This document shows positions 1 to 10,234 of a DNA stretch of 64,000 nt, one piece after another. The stretch comes from Jackrogersella multiformis. Lineage: Eukaryota; Ascomycota; Sordariomycetes; Xylariales; Hypoxylaceae. The notes beneath the pieces were generated by a model. That model did no database searches. It saw only the letters and a list, made by a program, of their open reading frames with translations, and was not told the DNA's origin. Numbering within the stretch: the first letter of the stretch is position 1; each line of letters starts with the position of its first letter. The stretch lies in the NCBI GenBank assembly GCA_902806575.1, contig CADCXD010000011.1:2356001-2420000 (forward strand). Direction: 5' to 3'. A program made the position numbers and the translations under genes.

Positions 1-2
1 GG

Positions 3-1103
3 TCGAAGCAGCCGCTTAAGGGTTTCCTCATCACCTTTCTTCTAGTGAAGGTAACCGTTTTTCTGCCGTGGCTCTTAGTCCGCTACACCCCGAAGTCATG
101 GCGCCCCTTTCCGGAGTGGGGTTTGAAGCTATGCATCATCAATGCCGTGGTCCGGCAGCTTCTCATGTATCATGTGTATACCCGATCAGACAACATGCCT
201 AGCGTGATTTCAGACCACCAGAAAGCAAAGGAGCGGCACTCTCTCGCGAAACCGGGAGATGCTTGCCTCTATTCCGGGATCCTAGCCCCCGGCGCAGCGA
301 CACCAGCTGCCGTGGGCGGGCTGTGGTATCCGGCACCGCTGTACGGAGGGACGCCGAGCCTCGACGTCGAGAAGGTGGTCCTGCATTTCCCCGGCGGCGC
401 GTTCGTCTTGGCGTTCGGGCAGGAAATGCACGGGCGCGTGGTGGCGAAAGCCATGTCTCAGCACCTGAAGGCGAGGCAGACCTTTTTCGCGCAATACCGA
501 CCGTCGGCCGACGCCGCGACCCGGTTCCCGGCTGCGGTGCAGGACCTGGTTACCTTCTACAACTACATCCTGTCCCTGGGAGTGAACCCGCAGAACGTCG
601 TTTTGTCGGGGGATTCCGCCGCGGGAAACCTAGTTATTGCTTTGCTGAGATATCTGGAGACGGCGCCGGACCTCCCGTTGCCGGGCGGCGCGATGGTCTG
701 GTCTCCGTGGGTACACGTGACGTCCCAAGCCGGCGCGGACTACGATGCGAGCAGGAACGCGGCGACTGATTCTTTAGTTGCTCCGTTGCTTCAATGGGGT
801 GCCCAGGCATATCTCCCGGAGAACCAGCCAACCGCCGAGGAACTTGCGTATATTTCGCCCCTGCACCATCCGTTCCGGACCAGAGTCCCGCTATTCGTCC
901 ATGGCGGCACCACAGAAGCTCTGTTCGACACGATCACGGAGTTCGCAAGGCAGATGGCCGAGATAGATGGCAACCTAGTCAAATTTCACGCGACGGGGTT
1001 TATATCGCATAATCTGATCATGTCTTATAACGGAGTAGGGCTCGAACGTGAGGTAGAGAGCGCCCTAGGAGATGCTTACAACTTCTTCGAGCAGCAAGTA
1101 TAG
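3..1103 (+). CDS. alpha/beta hydrolase fold-3 (HSL-type esterase/lipase-like), 5'-partial
   Basis: The frame is open from the first codon of the window (base 3) to the stop at 1103, so the true start lies upstream; 366 residues are visible. The N-terminus is hydrophobic (FLITFLLVKVTVFLPWLL) and may be a membrane anchor, as in many fungal members of this family. An HFPGGAF segment (codons from 384) replaces the usual HGGG oxyanion motif. GDSAAGNL carries the nucleophile serine at 615-617. A downstream acidic residue in the EALFD segment (about 915-929) and a histidine in FISHN (about 1008) fit the rest of a catalytic triad. These features point to a carboxylesterase of the hormone-sensitive-lipase group; the substrate cannot be told. 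No intron is needed. The next gene is convergent on the minus strand. Confidence 0.85.
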   Translation, partial: SKQPLKGFLITFLLVKVTVFLPWLLVRYTPKSWRPFPEWGLKLCIINAVVRQLLMYHVYTRSDNMPSVISDHQKAKERHSLAKPGDACLYSGILAPGAATPAAVGGLWYPAPLYGGTPSLDVEKVVLHFPGGAFVLAFGQEMHGRVVAKAMSQHLKARQTFFAQYRPSADAATRFPAAVQDLVTFYNYILSLGVNPQNVVLSGDSAAGNLVIALLRYLETAPDLPLPGGAMVWSPWVHVTSQAGADYDASRNAATDSLVAPLLQWGAQAYLPENQPTAEELAYISPLHHPFRTRVPLFVHGGTTEALFDTITEFARQMAEIDGNLVKFHATGFISHNLIMSYNGVGLEREVESALGDAYNFFEQQV

Positions 1104-1430
1104 GTAGATTAAAAAGGGGTTGGTAGACAGCCAATACAGATAATCTTTTAAACCTAGGTATGTAACCTAGTAATCATCGAAAATCAGTAGACGCGAAAGG
1201 AAATGGATATTGTCGCAGGCTAGAGAGCCTCCGTATCGGAGCTCCTGCTGAGACCCGCTCTTTACTCCTATAAAACAACCCTTTGCCGAAGCCCTTTTTT
1301 GGTACGGTAGAGTGTTCTAAACCTTCATCCTTTTCTCCTGGTTTTGCCTTGTGACAGATATATACACTCGAAACGAGTAAGTTCTCGTCAAATCGGCCGC
1401 TCTAATCTCGCCGAACCCGCATTTGTCCTA
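1104..1430. other. intergenic, convergent 3' ends
   Basis: This is the short spacer between the hydrolase stop and the stop of the opposing EthD gene. It presumably holds both 3' UTRs. I see no gene or clear repeat. Confidence 0.6.
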
Positions 1431-1919
1431 TCACTTCGTAGTGACTTTAGTCGGACCCAAGAGAGCAATGGGTGTTCTGAAGTGTTCACCATGAGCGACC
1501 AAAGGCAGACGGAGAAACCCGCCCGCGAGAAAAATCTAGCAGGTTGTAAAAGCAACTCACCGAGAACTGTCGACGAAGTTTTCTTCGTCGGCAGCGAGTC
1601 GCGCGGCCGCCTCCGGCTCCTCTATGGCCTCCCTGAACGCCTGCAGCGCGGCGGAATCAGCGAATGTCAGTTCCGTGCAGCAGTCGAAGTCGAAGTCGCT
1701 TGGCTGTCCCCGCAGGACGGCAGCCGGGTAGTCGGCGTTGCGCTCGGTATCTCCTTTGCCTTTGGTGCGTTGGATATAGCGGCGGGTATGAGAGAGCGGG
1801 AAGTGCTCGCCGGCGAGTTCTTTGATCAGCTCGACGTGCGTGTCCTCGTAATAGGCCTGAAACTGCTCCGGCGTGGTGCCGGGCTTGCGGTAGACGAACA
1901 TAAAAATGGATAGGGTCAT
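1431..1919 (-). CDS. EthD-domain protein (dimeric alpha-beta barrel), two exons
   Basis: The model has exon 1 at 1561-1919 and exon 2 at 1431-1476, giving 134 residues. The start ATG (1917-1919) immediately precedes TLSIFMFVYRKPG, the usual opening beta strand. RKPGTTPEQFQAYYEDTHV followed by a conserved C-terminal DEENFVD is the EthD pattern (dimeric alpha/beta barrel; members include decarboxylases and accessory proteins of polyketide and aromatic metabolism). Without splicing the frame stops four codons after the DEENFVD segment. An 84-nt intron (GTGAGT donor, TTCAG acceptor) keeps phase and adds a tail containing TPIALLGP, which resembles family C-termini. An upstream in-frame ATG at 2027 would add 36 residues without resemblance to the family. 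Function beyond the fold is not assignable. Exon 2 is the least certain part. Confidence 0.78.
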
Positions 1920-2249
1920 ATTGAAGGGGACTACACTGATAGGATGGTAAAGATGAGGAATGATAAGCACTTCAAAATCCGGTATATCTTTACATAACGA
2001 ACGGTTCACTGCCTCGTATATGCGCATGTGTGGCTGAGCTGATCCTAAGCCAAAGAGGCAAACACTCTATGTTGATTTGTCGAGAAACGAGTTGTTAGTC
2101 GTTATACATAATTCTTAAAACCCGATCATCCGGTCGGTCTTTGAGCATCACAAAGAGTCTTCAGCCTTCAAACCCTAACTTCCCTTATGCATCTCCTAAT
2201 AGTAGGCCAATACTCAAGGTCCAATCCTAGAATTGGCGTTATTCCGTAC

Positions 2250-2322
2250 ACCGGAAAGAAGTTAAGCCACCTGATAGAACCTCCATGTTGGTGTGCCTAG
2301 CTGCCTAGGAACCAGCGCACGA
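2250..2322 (+). other. possible degenerate 5S rRNA-like relic
   Basis: The stretch contains AGTTAAGCCAC (2260-2270), then GTTGGTGTG about 16 nt later, then GCCTAGGAACC and GCGCAC. The order and spacing resemble the internal control region and 3' half of fungal 5S rRNA (TTAAGCC, then TTGGGTGGGTGACC, CCTGGGAA). The GGGTGACCACC core is changed and the 5' half is not recognisable. If real it is a decayed copy, not a functional gene; chance resemblance is quite possible. Confidence 0.22.
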
Positions 2323-2881
2323 GACTAGGCTTAATTAAGCCACATGCAACGTCCGCAGATCCGAGCTCCATACAGGTAGATGTATCGAGGGGGCTGATTG
2401 GATTCTAGATCATCGCATGGACCTAGGAGCGATTCCTATTCGCGGGGTTACAGCCACCGAGAGACGGGAATGGGATCGCTTAGCACTCCACTCTGACCGC
2501 GCAGAAAGATAAGAACTAGATACGCGCATTCGTAAGTAGTGTAAATTCGGCAAACCTGCTGATGGACCCTGAAAGTCACGATGTTTCCCATCGGTGATTA
2601 TTACCTGATGCATTTGCGCGGTAAGGGGCTTGATCGAAATACACTAATAAAACCTCGTCCCTGCATCCAGCCGGGGCTAGTTACCCGCGGTGAGGCATGG
2701 TACCGTGCAACTATCCACCACATGATAGAAGCCTATGCGGGGATGAAATTCGACGACTTGCTGTGCGACGTGAATAATTGGTGCGGCAAACAAAATAGAG
2801 GCCTTTGTCTCCCCCCGTTTTAATCGGAGGTATGGTAGCCGAACGTCATCGTATTTCCATCTCCAACTAAACACCCCACAT

Positions 2882-2893
2882 CCCCCCCCCCCC
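2882..2893. repeat. poly-C homopolymer
   Basis: This is an uninterrupted run of 12 C in the intergenic region. It is prone to length polymorphism and to assembly error. Confidence 0.9.
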
Positions 2894-3309
2894 ATGCAGA
2901 GAACAGACAACCATTTCGCAGTTGTTGCTGACCTACTGGGTTTTCCTACGTGTTCGCAGCCGATGAATTGTAGTCCCGATTCAGATATATCCCCCGATCC
3001 AGGCAGAGTCATAGCTCAGTGGCCGTATTAGACCGTGAGCCAGAGCAAATATGGGTTCTCCCCGAGATGAAGTCCATGTCCGACATCGTCTTCAGTCAGC
3101 CACCTTTGGCTTGAAGGCCTAGAATTCGTTCAAATACCGGGGAACAAAAGAGTTAGTAAACTACCCAGAAGACATAATAATGGACAGACCCCTCTTTTGA
3201 GTTTCTCCCCTCCTCCTGGTGGCTTGAAACTCTCCTCGAACCTGTCCGCTGGTAGGGATTGTCTTCTTTCATCTCTGTTTTGCTTCAATTCCTTCTGTCC
3301 GCCGTCAAC

Positions 3310-4478
3310 ATGAGCTCAACTGTTGTTGAAACCGTCATCAAGCCCTCAAAGGCGAACATCGGAGTCTTCACGAACCCCGCCCATAAGTTATGGATCAACG
3401 AAGCCGAGCCGACGGTAGAGGATGTGCAGAAGGGGGAGAGCTTGAAACCTGGAGAGGTTACTATTGCAATTAAGAGCACTGGAATATGCGGGTTGGTGAT
3501 TACCATATGATGAGAAAATTCGACTTTCTCGCTAATTCTTAACATAGCTCCGACGTTCACTTCTGGCATGCAGGCTGCATCGGACCCATGATTGTAGAAG
3601 GAGATCATATCTTAGGACATGAATCGGCCGGACAGGTGATTGCCGTACATCCTTCGGTGACGAGCTTGAAAGTCGGGGATCGAGTCGCAATAGAGCCAAA
3701 TATTATCTGCAACGAATGCGAGCCCTGCCTGACTGGCCGGTACAATGGTTGCGAGAAGGTCCAGTTCTTATCGACACCACCAGTGCCAGGTCTGCTGAGG
3801 AGATACGTGAATCACCTAGCCATCTGGTGTTACAAGATTGGGGATATGTCATACGAAAACGGAGCAATGCTAGAGCCCCTGAGTGTGGCCCTGGCAGGTA
3901 TGCAGCGATGCGGAGTCAAGCTTGGCGATCCGGTACTGGTCTGCGGTGCTGGACCGATCGGTTTGATCACGTTACTGTGCTGTCAAGCTGCTGGTGCTTG
4001 CCCCTTGGTCATCACCGACATCGACGAGGGACGACTCAAGTTTGCTAAGGAGCTCTGCCCGTCGGTCATAACACATAAGGTTGAGCGGTTGAGCGCAGAG
4101 GAATCAGCGAAGAAGATAGTGGAATCCTTTGGCGGCATCGAACCAGCCATAGCTCTGGAGTGCACCGGAGTCGAGAGTAGCGTGTCGGCTGCTATCTGGG
4201 CGGTCAAGTTCGGAGGCAAGGTATTTGTGATTGGTGTTGGGAAGAACGAGATCAACTTCCCCTTCATGCGGGCCAGCACAAGGGAAGTCGACTTGCAATT
4301 CCAATACCGATACTGCAACACATGGCCTCGAGCTATTCGTCTGGTGGAGAATGGTGTAATAGACCTCTCAAAGCTCGTCACTCATCGATTCAAGCTTGAA
4401 GATGCCATCGAGGCCTTCAACACGGCAGCAGACCCTAAGACAGGAGCTATTAAAGTGCAGATCAAAAGTGAAGATTAG
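3310..4478 (+). CDS. lad1: L-arabinitol 4-dehydrogenase
   Basis: The model has exons at 3310-3491 and 3548-4478 (370 residues). The 56-nt intron has an unusual GTTGGT donor, and splicing restores the ICGSDVHFWHAGCIG block. The protein is a zinc-dependent medium-chain dehydrogenase that oxidises L-arabinitol to L-xylulose with NAD+ in fungal pentose catabolism (cytosolic). Catalytic-zinc residues are C60, H85/E86 and E170. The structural zinc site is C115, C118, C121 and C129. GAGPIG (194-199) starts the Rossmann fold, and D218 at the end of its second strand fits NAD+ rather than NADP+ use. The N-terminal KANIGVFTNP and the FLSTPPVPGLLRRYVNH block match the LAD subgroup closely and separate it from xylitol and sorbitol dehydrogenases. 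The ATG at 3310 is preferred over a frame-open codon at 3259 because family homology begins right after it. I saw no clear XlnR/Ara1-type site upstream. Confidence 0.94.
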
Positions 4479-5022
4479 AACGAAGATCAGAAGAAGAATG
4501 GGGAGGAGGGGGAGGAGATATTGGTTATGATTTAAGAGTGAGGAATATAATAAGGCTAGATACGAATGAGTATAGAGGAGTCAGTTAATCTATCAGGTAC
4601 CTAAGTAGGTACCTAGGTAGTTATATAGCAAAGTATATGTATAAAGACTATTCAATAAACCAATATACACTATATAATCTAAGGAGGTTTAAAAGAATAG
4701 ATAGCTACAGGTAGTTGATGTGAAAGTGAAGATGATAGATAATTGAAGATGGTAAGTGAATAAGTGAACAAAAGAGACGAAAGGAGCTTTGACATTTATG
4801 ACATTTATAATTAATATGGGGTAATACCTTATTGTCGAGTTTATGATTGGTCAATTGATTAGATCGAGGTACCGGAGTACTTAGGTGGGTACCAAGGTTC
4901 AACCTTGAGGTCCAAGCTCGGATCGGGTTTTTCCGCCGTTGGGATATTGGGAATTTTGAACAGCCGATAAACTTTAGACTTTAGACTTTTGAGTGTTTTT
5001 TTTTCTTAGCCGTGATAAAACA

Positions 5023-5100
5023 TTGGACCTTGGACCTTGGACCTTGGACCTTCCACCTTCCACCTTCCACCTTCCCACCGACGACGACGACGACGACGAC
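5023..5100. repeat. compound tandem repeats upstream of ATP20
   Basis: There are four exact copies of TTGGACC (5023-5050), three of TTCCACC (5051-5071), then a run of GAC triplets (about 5079-5100). They lie 140-220 nt before the ATP20 start codon, in the promoter or 5' leader. Confidence 0.9.
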
Positions 5101-5167
5101 CCTTGCGAACTCCCTTCCCCTCCTTCCGCAACCTCCATTTAATTCCTTCGTCAATAGACGTACTTGT

Positions 5168-5212
5168 GTCTTTTTTTTTCTGTCCTTCTTCTTCTTTCTT
5201 TCCTTCCCCCCC
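5168..5212 (+). promoter_or_regulatory. pyrimidine-rich tract before ATP20 start
   Basis: A nearly pure C/T stretch ends about 30 nt before the ATG at 5243. Pyrimidine tracts of this kind are common near transcription starts of well-expressed fungal genes. Its role here is inferred. Confidence 0.5.
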
Positions 5213-5242
5213 CACACCCACACCGGAATATCCCGAGTCACA

Positions 5243-6020
5243 ATGTCGTCCCCTCTCGCCCGCCCGATGCTTCGGCAATCCAGAGCTTTAGGTCGCATCG
5301 CGGCCCGAAGGTTCGAGTCCACTACCACACAAAAAGGGTCCGAGGCAGCCAAGGAATCCGTAGCGAAGGCTTCCAAGATCGCCTCCGAGTATGCGGCAAA
5401 GGCACAGCAGGGTCTTTCAAGGGTGTCTGCGTCGGCTGGGCCGGCTATCGCAGCCGCCACGAAGGGTCTCGCGAACTCGTTGGGCAAAGTTGGTGGTCGT
5501 ACCGGAAGACTCGTCGCCTTAGCTGAGAGTATGTGAAGCCGGGTCTATATGAATATGAACATGAAAGAGGTGTATCTGTGTTTATGCTGGGCTATAGGCT
5601 GACGATTTGCCTTTGCAGAGCAACTTCCCACGGTTATCTTCTACTCCAAGGTCGCATCCGAGCTCGCCCAGATCGTCTTCAAAGGCCAGAAGATGTCACC
5701 ACCGTGAGTCTCCATGATGACTGAGTGGAGGCAGCGCACATAAATTCTAACGAGGTGTCTACAGGTCTCTCGTTACCGTCCAAAGTTACTGGCAAACCGC
5801 GTTGAAGTCCTTACAGAACCCGACTGCCCTGATCGAGACGGCCACCAAGGCCGCACAGCAACCCGCCGTCCTCCTCCAGCAAGCGAGGAATCTCAGCAAA
5901 ACCCAGCTTGCGGCCGGCGGCGTCATACTTGCCGAATGTCTTGGCTTCTTCACTGTCGGCGAGATGATCGGCCGCTTCAAGATAGTCGGATACCACGGCG
6001 GCCCTCCTGCCCACCACTAA
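5243..6020 (+). CDS. ATP20: mitochondrial F1Fo ATP synthase subunit g
   Basis: The model has exons at 5243-5528, 5619-5703 and 5765-6020 (208 residues). The introns of 90 and 61 nt have GTATGT and GTGAGT donors, CTGAC and CTAAC branch-like sites and CAG acceptors. The product is the small membrane subunit g of the inner-membrane ATP synthase, needed for dimer formation and cristae shape. The N-terminus is rich in R, S and A (RQSRALGRIAARRFEST) and looks like a cleavable mitochondrial presequence. It is followed by an Ala/Lys-rich helix. The conserved core (LPTVIFYSKVASELAQIVF, then YWQTALKSL) is followed by one membrane helix near the C-terminus (GGVILAECLGFFTVGEMIG). This helix carries the AExxGFFxxGExIGR pattern of the family, with a GxxxG-like spacing. 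The protein is long for yeast Atp20 (115 residues) but usual for filamentous fungi. Confidence 0.93.
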
Positions 6021-7596
6021 ATCCGGCAGCAACAGCTCTCGAGGGAAGGAAAAAAAAACTTAAAGATACCTCTTGTATTACGCATGAATGGGGAAACGTT
6101 ATAGACAGGCGGATATGATTGTTGCATTCAAAGGAAGCATAGTGGGTAATACGAAGGGACGAAAAAAAGTCCGAGTTCGGACTCTCTTACTAGCCAAACC
6201 GACGGTGGTGTGCCATATCCTGCTAACAGACGAAGGGGTTTAGCCTACCTAGGTATCTCTATGAACGGCTGCGACAGCGTGGAAAAGCCCTAAAGCGCAA
6301 GAGGAGAGATCGCCGGAGCCGGGAACGAGTGTTCTCACCTTGTATATTCACACCCACCCCTTTCGAGCGCTCCATTGCCCGTCGACCGTTAATTTTTTTT
6401 TCCTTTGTCCATGTGTCATCCTGTGTACAATAACTACAAACTTGCATCGAGATGGGTTTCAGCAGCAGTCGACGAATAAAGTAATTGCCCACCATCACCT
6501 CGTTGCGTGTTAGTTTCTTCTTATCTTATGGTGACATTTCCTCGCAGAACCTGCCTCGGAGACGCAGAGGGGCTCGTTTGGTAGCCCCGGAGGCGGTTGG
6601 TTCTTACATTTGTATTCTTTATTTGCTTTTGCCGCAACATCATGTCACGAGCTACCGCCTGCCCACCTGGGACAGGCACGACAAAGACGCGCGGGAAGAA
6701 ACGATGACCCGATCGGATTCTATGCTTCACGCTTTATGCATCATATCGGGGGCCGGTGGCGTTCGTCTCTGGCTATACGTGAGAAACGAAAACATCCCGC
6801 TCAAACCAACATGCTTCCTTGCGTGTGTATGTACAAATACCTGGCGTGGTTGGTGGGACGGTCCGGCCTAAGCCGCTCAGGTGACAGTTCACGGGAAGTG
6901 GCCAAGGGGCACAGCAGGTTGGGGGAGACGGGGGACGGGAGGAGGGGCGGGAGTTGCCGTAGGGGAGGTGTCATTGTGTAGATCGAGCCTCAGATTCCTT
7001 CCTCATGGCAGCCCGGGGACGACCGCGGGATAATGCTATTCACCTCCCCGCGTCCTAGCTACCACCTAAGCAGATATATAAAATGGCGATTAGGTATGAT
7101 TTTGGCGGATACGATATATCTAGCGTCAGTGCCAACCAGGCCGATACATACAGGTACGTCTTGTCTCGTATGATGGTGTTATAGTTCTGATGTAATATAT
7201 GCTGCTTGCCTACCTACTTCCGCTAGTAGAAATTTAAGAGGTACACAGTCAGCCAGCCAACCCGGCCTGTCTGCGAGGAAGTCGGACGACACCGTCGCTC
7301 ACCTGCTATTTAATTAATTGGATTCGAATCGGGGAAGCCCCGAGAGCCCCTTTATCGCTGTTGGTCGAAACGCATCATTGCTGAGGGTCCATCGTGCAAT
7401 ACCTAACAGAGAAAAAAAAGGGGGGGGGGATGGTTGTGACCACCTCGACGCCGTTCTTCCGGGAGCTCGATGATCGTGTAACAACGTCCAAAGGAGAGGA
7501 AGGACGCCTAGATCCATCTTGTAGATGCCGAATTGACACGTATATGTCGCGTCAGGGTCGAAAGCGAACACAGACGGCTCGAAGTGGGAAAAAAAG

Positions 7597-7617
7597 TAAT
7601 AATAATAATAATAATAA
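7597..7617. repeat. (TAA)7 microsatellite
   Basis: Seven uninterrupted TAA units lie in intergenic sequence. Confidence 0.9.
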
Positions 7618-7991
7618 CAGAGAAAGGAGGTTGGAGCCAGCGTCCGTCCCACGCTCCTTTTACCCTATTTGCTCGCCCTGCTTTATTCCACACGCCTGAG
7701 CGTCGCTGAGAGGCGGCATCGTCGAATGCGACCCGGCACCAACTGCATAAGGGCCAACGCGGACACGTTTCTAGTTAGGAGGGAGGGAGGTTTGGGGGCA
7801 GGAAAGCAGTTATATGTTTTTCTATTTCTTTTTTCCTTTTCATGTGATGTGCGGGTGATATAGAAGGAACCAACTGCATGAGAGGGAAGATCTGCTGACC
7901 TCCTTTAGGAATGGAACGTGGTGGCAGCAGGAAAGTAGGAATTATTTAATACGCTACTGCATATAATACCTATCTATGCACGAGTCTAGGT

Positions 7992-8025
7992 AGCAGCAGC
8001 AGCGGCGGCGGCGGCGGCGGCGGCG
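7992..8025. repeat. (AGC)n(GGC)n compound microsatellite
   Basis: Four AGC units run directly into about seven GGC units in noncoding DNA. It is a GC-rich patch in otherwise A+T-rich surroundings. Confidence 0.9.
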
Positions 8026-9119
8026 CGAGTACGTGGGACCGTGGCAGGCAGCCCGCTTACATGTATGTAAGTAATAACCACCACCCATCATCAGTAAGCC
8101 GGCCAGTTACGTAGCTGTAAACCTCCCGAGACTCCACTGCGAAGAATTATTATCGGATAGACATGGCGAGCTAGACACGTCGGGCCGGTCGACTGAAAGC
8201 GAGGAAGCGATTCGCCCGCTTGCTAAGGTGGTGTGCGCAATTCCTACGTAGATTGGGTAGCAGTCGTCTCTACCCGTCCGCTCGAGGGCGCCATTATGGT
8301 CGCCGCCGGCCAGTAGCCAAGGGGTTGGCAAGCAATGACCAAAGAGGAACGGTGGATGCCATAAGTTTGACCCATCCCCCCTTTACGGGGCCCAGGCAGG
8401 GGGGAAGCCCGCCAGGAGAGGCGAGGACGAGTCAGCGCGGATCGGGTCGGTCCTCCCGTCGACAACATTCGGGTACCGAGGAGGAGGTTGTTGAAGAACA
8501 GCCGGGCCTCTCAGACGTGCGTCATTCGCATGTGCAGGGCAGCTAATGAAGTGTGGCACATTAATCTATACCCGGGCGACTGGTTTCGAACCGATGAGCC
8601 TAGCCGTGGTTGGAGAAGGTAACGTTGAAGATTAGGCGCGTCGAGTTGCATTAGAAGCCGAAGAACATTTCCATAGAGGTACCTAAGATTGCAGGAACAT
8701 CGACGACAATCGAGGAGCACGCTCCGGCATATGCTGCTGAGCATACAAATTGAGTACCTTTCTCTTCTAAAATAGAATAAACCATCGTAGTTAAGAAAGG
8801 CGTTGATAGATGCCTAGGTATAGAAAATGTTGGCCCTAATTGTCAACCGGCGAGCGCATTATCTATTGAAACATGGCCATATTATAGGAGTGGCAGCTAT
8901 AAATGCAATACAGCTCTGAGAGAATCACTTTGTTGGTTAGACGAGGCTCGCTACTCGCCAACTAATGTACCTACCTAAGGTAAGCAAGCAGCTAACGAGC
9001 ACACAACATGTATGTACTAATGCACGAGGAAAGTGAGGCCAGCTCAGCAATGGTAGAAATATCAAAAGTAATGTTGTTATTTACACTAGAAGCAAAATGT
9101 ATTTACTGCAACGGTGTTG

Positions 9120-9158
9120 AGACAACAACAACAAACAACAAACAACAAACAACAAATA
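9120..9158. repeat. ACAACAA / AACAAAC low-complexity repeat
   Basis: The stretch has overlapping ACAACA and ACAAACA units on the plus strand with almost no T. It is noncoding. Confidence 0.8.
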
Positions 9159-10234
9159 ACATCCTGGGCCTCGAAGTCAGGCCCAAGAGGTCAACCTGCG
9201 GGCCAACTTTTTCCAAAACCGCACACCCTAGCCAGGCAACATGACACCGAAAAAATAGCACCCGCCGAACTGTACAATGCATACAATCAAGGGAAAGTAA
9301 TGCAAACATGACCCGGAGCGCCGTTTCGTCTAAGGCGAAGGAAAGCAGTGTAACTCTTCACTGCCCAATGCACCCTTATGCTTGGGTGCCAAGCCAGCAC
9401 CGCCAATGAAGGCACATCCCCATCTCAAGGTTCAACTTCTCCTGCGCCAAACAGGAAACCGACCAATACACCTTGATTGTAATCATTCCCCGGAGGCGCA
9501 TAACATCATCAGAACTTCCGTAATTCGAGATGAGAGGCATCCGTAACAAATAACATCGAGAAGGCCGAAGTGTGGTTAATCTGCACCATTCGTTTGCAGG
9601 GGGAAATGCACCGCAAAGTAGTGTACATCAAATGTTTCCAACGCTAGTCTGCGGCCTGCAGGTGTAGGCCGTGCAGACAAATTACCTCCGGATCAGCCTA
9701 GTCTAGCCAATACCGGGGGAGGGGAAAAGGTGTGTGCTCAGCCCCTTTGGAAAGGCACGCAAGACTTGCTCCTTATGCAGGAGGACATTGAATAGGCTAT
9801 GGCGAGAACGAAGTGACCCAGGAATGTTGAGGAAACGACTAACACAGCGGTTATACAATATAGGCGAGTTGCAGGGGTAGAATGTCATTCGAGACACGCC
9901 TAAATCCGTAGGTAAGTATCAAGTTAGTTGGCCAATGATGCAGTTCACCCTTTCCGGCTTGTCGTTTGAAATTTGGGGGTAGTAAAAGGGTCGGATAACG
10001 TCCCAAAGGTCACATGTATTCCGCTGTACAGAGCCAGCCTTCTAGTAGGTCGTTAATCGACTTCGAAAAGGCGGGAGAGCCTGCATAGAGGAGGAAGTGA
10101 TAGGTCTTTTCTGCAAGCGCCATAGACGTCCAAGGTGGGCTGTAGCCTAGGAGATCACTGATCAAGAGCTTGGTTCCAGTGGCGTGTAGGCAGATACCGG
10201 TCCAATGGTTGCGCTGCAGGGAACCAAGATGGGC

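Larger units (their letters stand above)
1920..3309. other. intergenic region between EthD gene and L-arabinitol dehydrogenase
   Basis: This is about 1.4 kb upstream of both flanking genes, so a divergent promoter region. It holds a C12 run (2882-2893) and a 5S-rRNA-like segment near 2250-2322. An 80-codon open frame at 2581-2823 has no family features and is not called. Confidence 0.5.
4479..5242. other. intergenic, lad1 3' region and ATP20 promoter
   Basis: This is about 760 nt. Its left half is A+T-rich, with AGGTACCTAGGTAG-type repeats near 4595-4620. The right half holds the tandem repeat and pyrimidine tract described separately. Confidence 0.6.
6021..10234. other. gene-poor region between ATP20 and LaeA-like gene
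   Basis: This is about 4.2 kb between two convergent genes. Open frames of up to 128 codons (for example 6485-6871) are low-complexity, overlap one another on both strands and show no domain. Microsatellites occur at 7597-7617, 7992-8025 and about 9120-9155. Copies of the CCTAGGTA-type repeat are sparse here. I see no gene. Confidence 0.6.

Noticed and set aside
2581..2823. 80-codon frame beginning MFPIGDYYLMHL
   Set aside because: It is short, with no known motif and no splice context.
3008..3062. tRNA-like boxes (TAGCTCAGTGG and GGGTTC)
   Set aside because: No acceptor stem or anticodon arm can be paired, and the T-arm is wrong.
6485..6981. overlapping frames of 123-128 codons
   Set aside because: The two frames overlap in different phases, neither resembles a family, and the region lies in noncoding DNA downstream of ATP20.
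8560..8610. GGTTCGAAACC on the minus strand, like a tRNA B box
   Set aside because: The T-stem has mismatches and no A box lies at the right distance.
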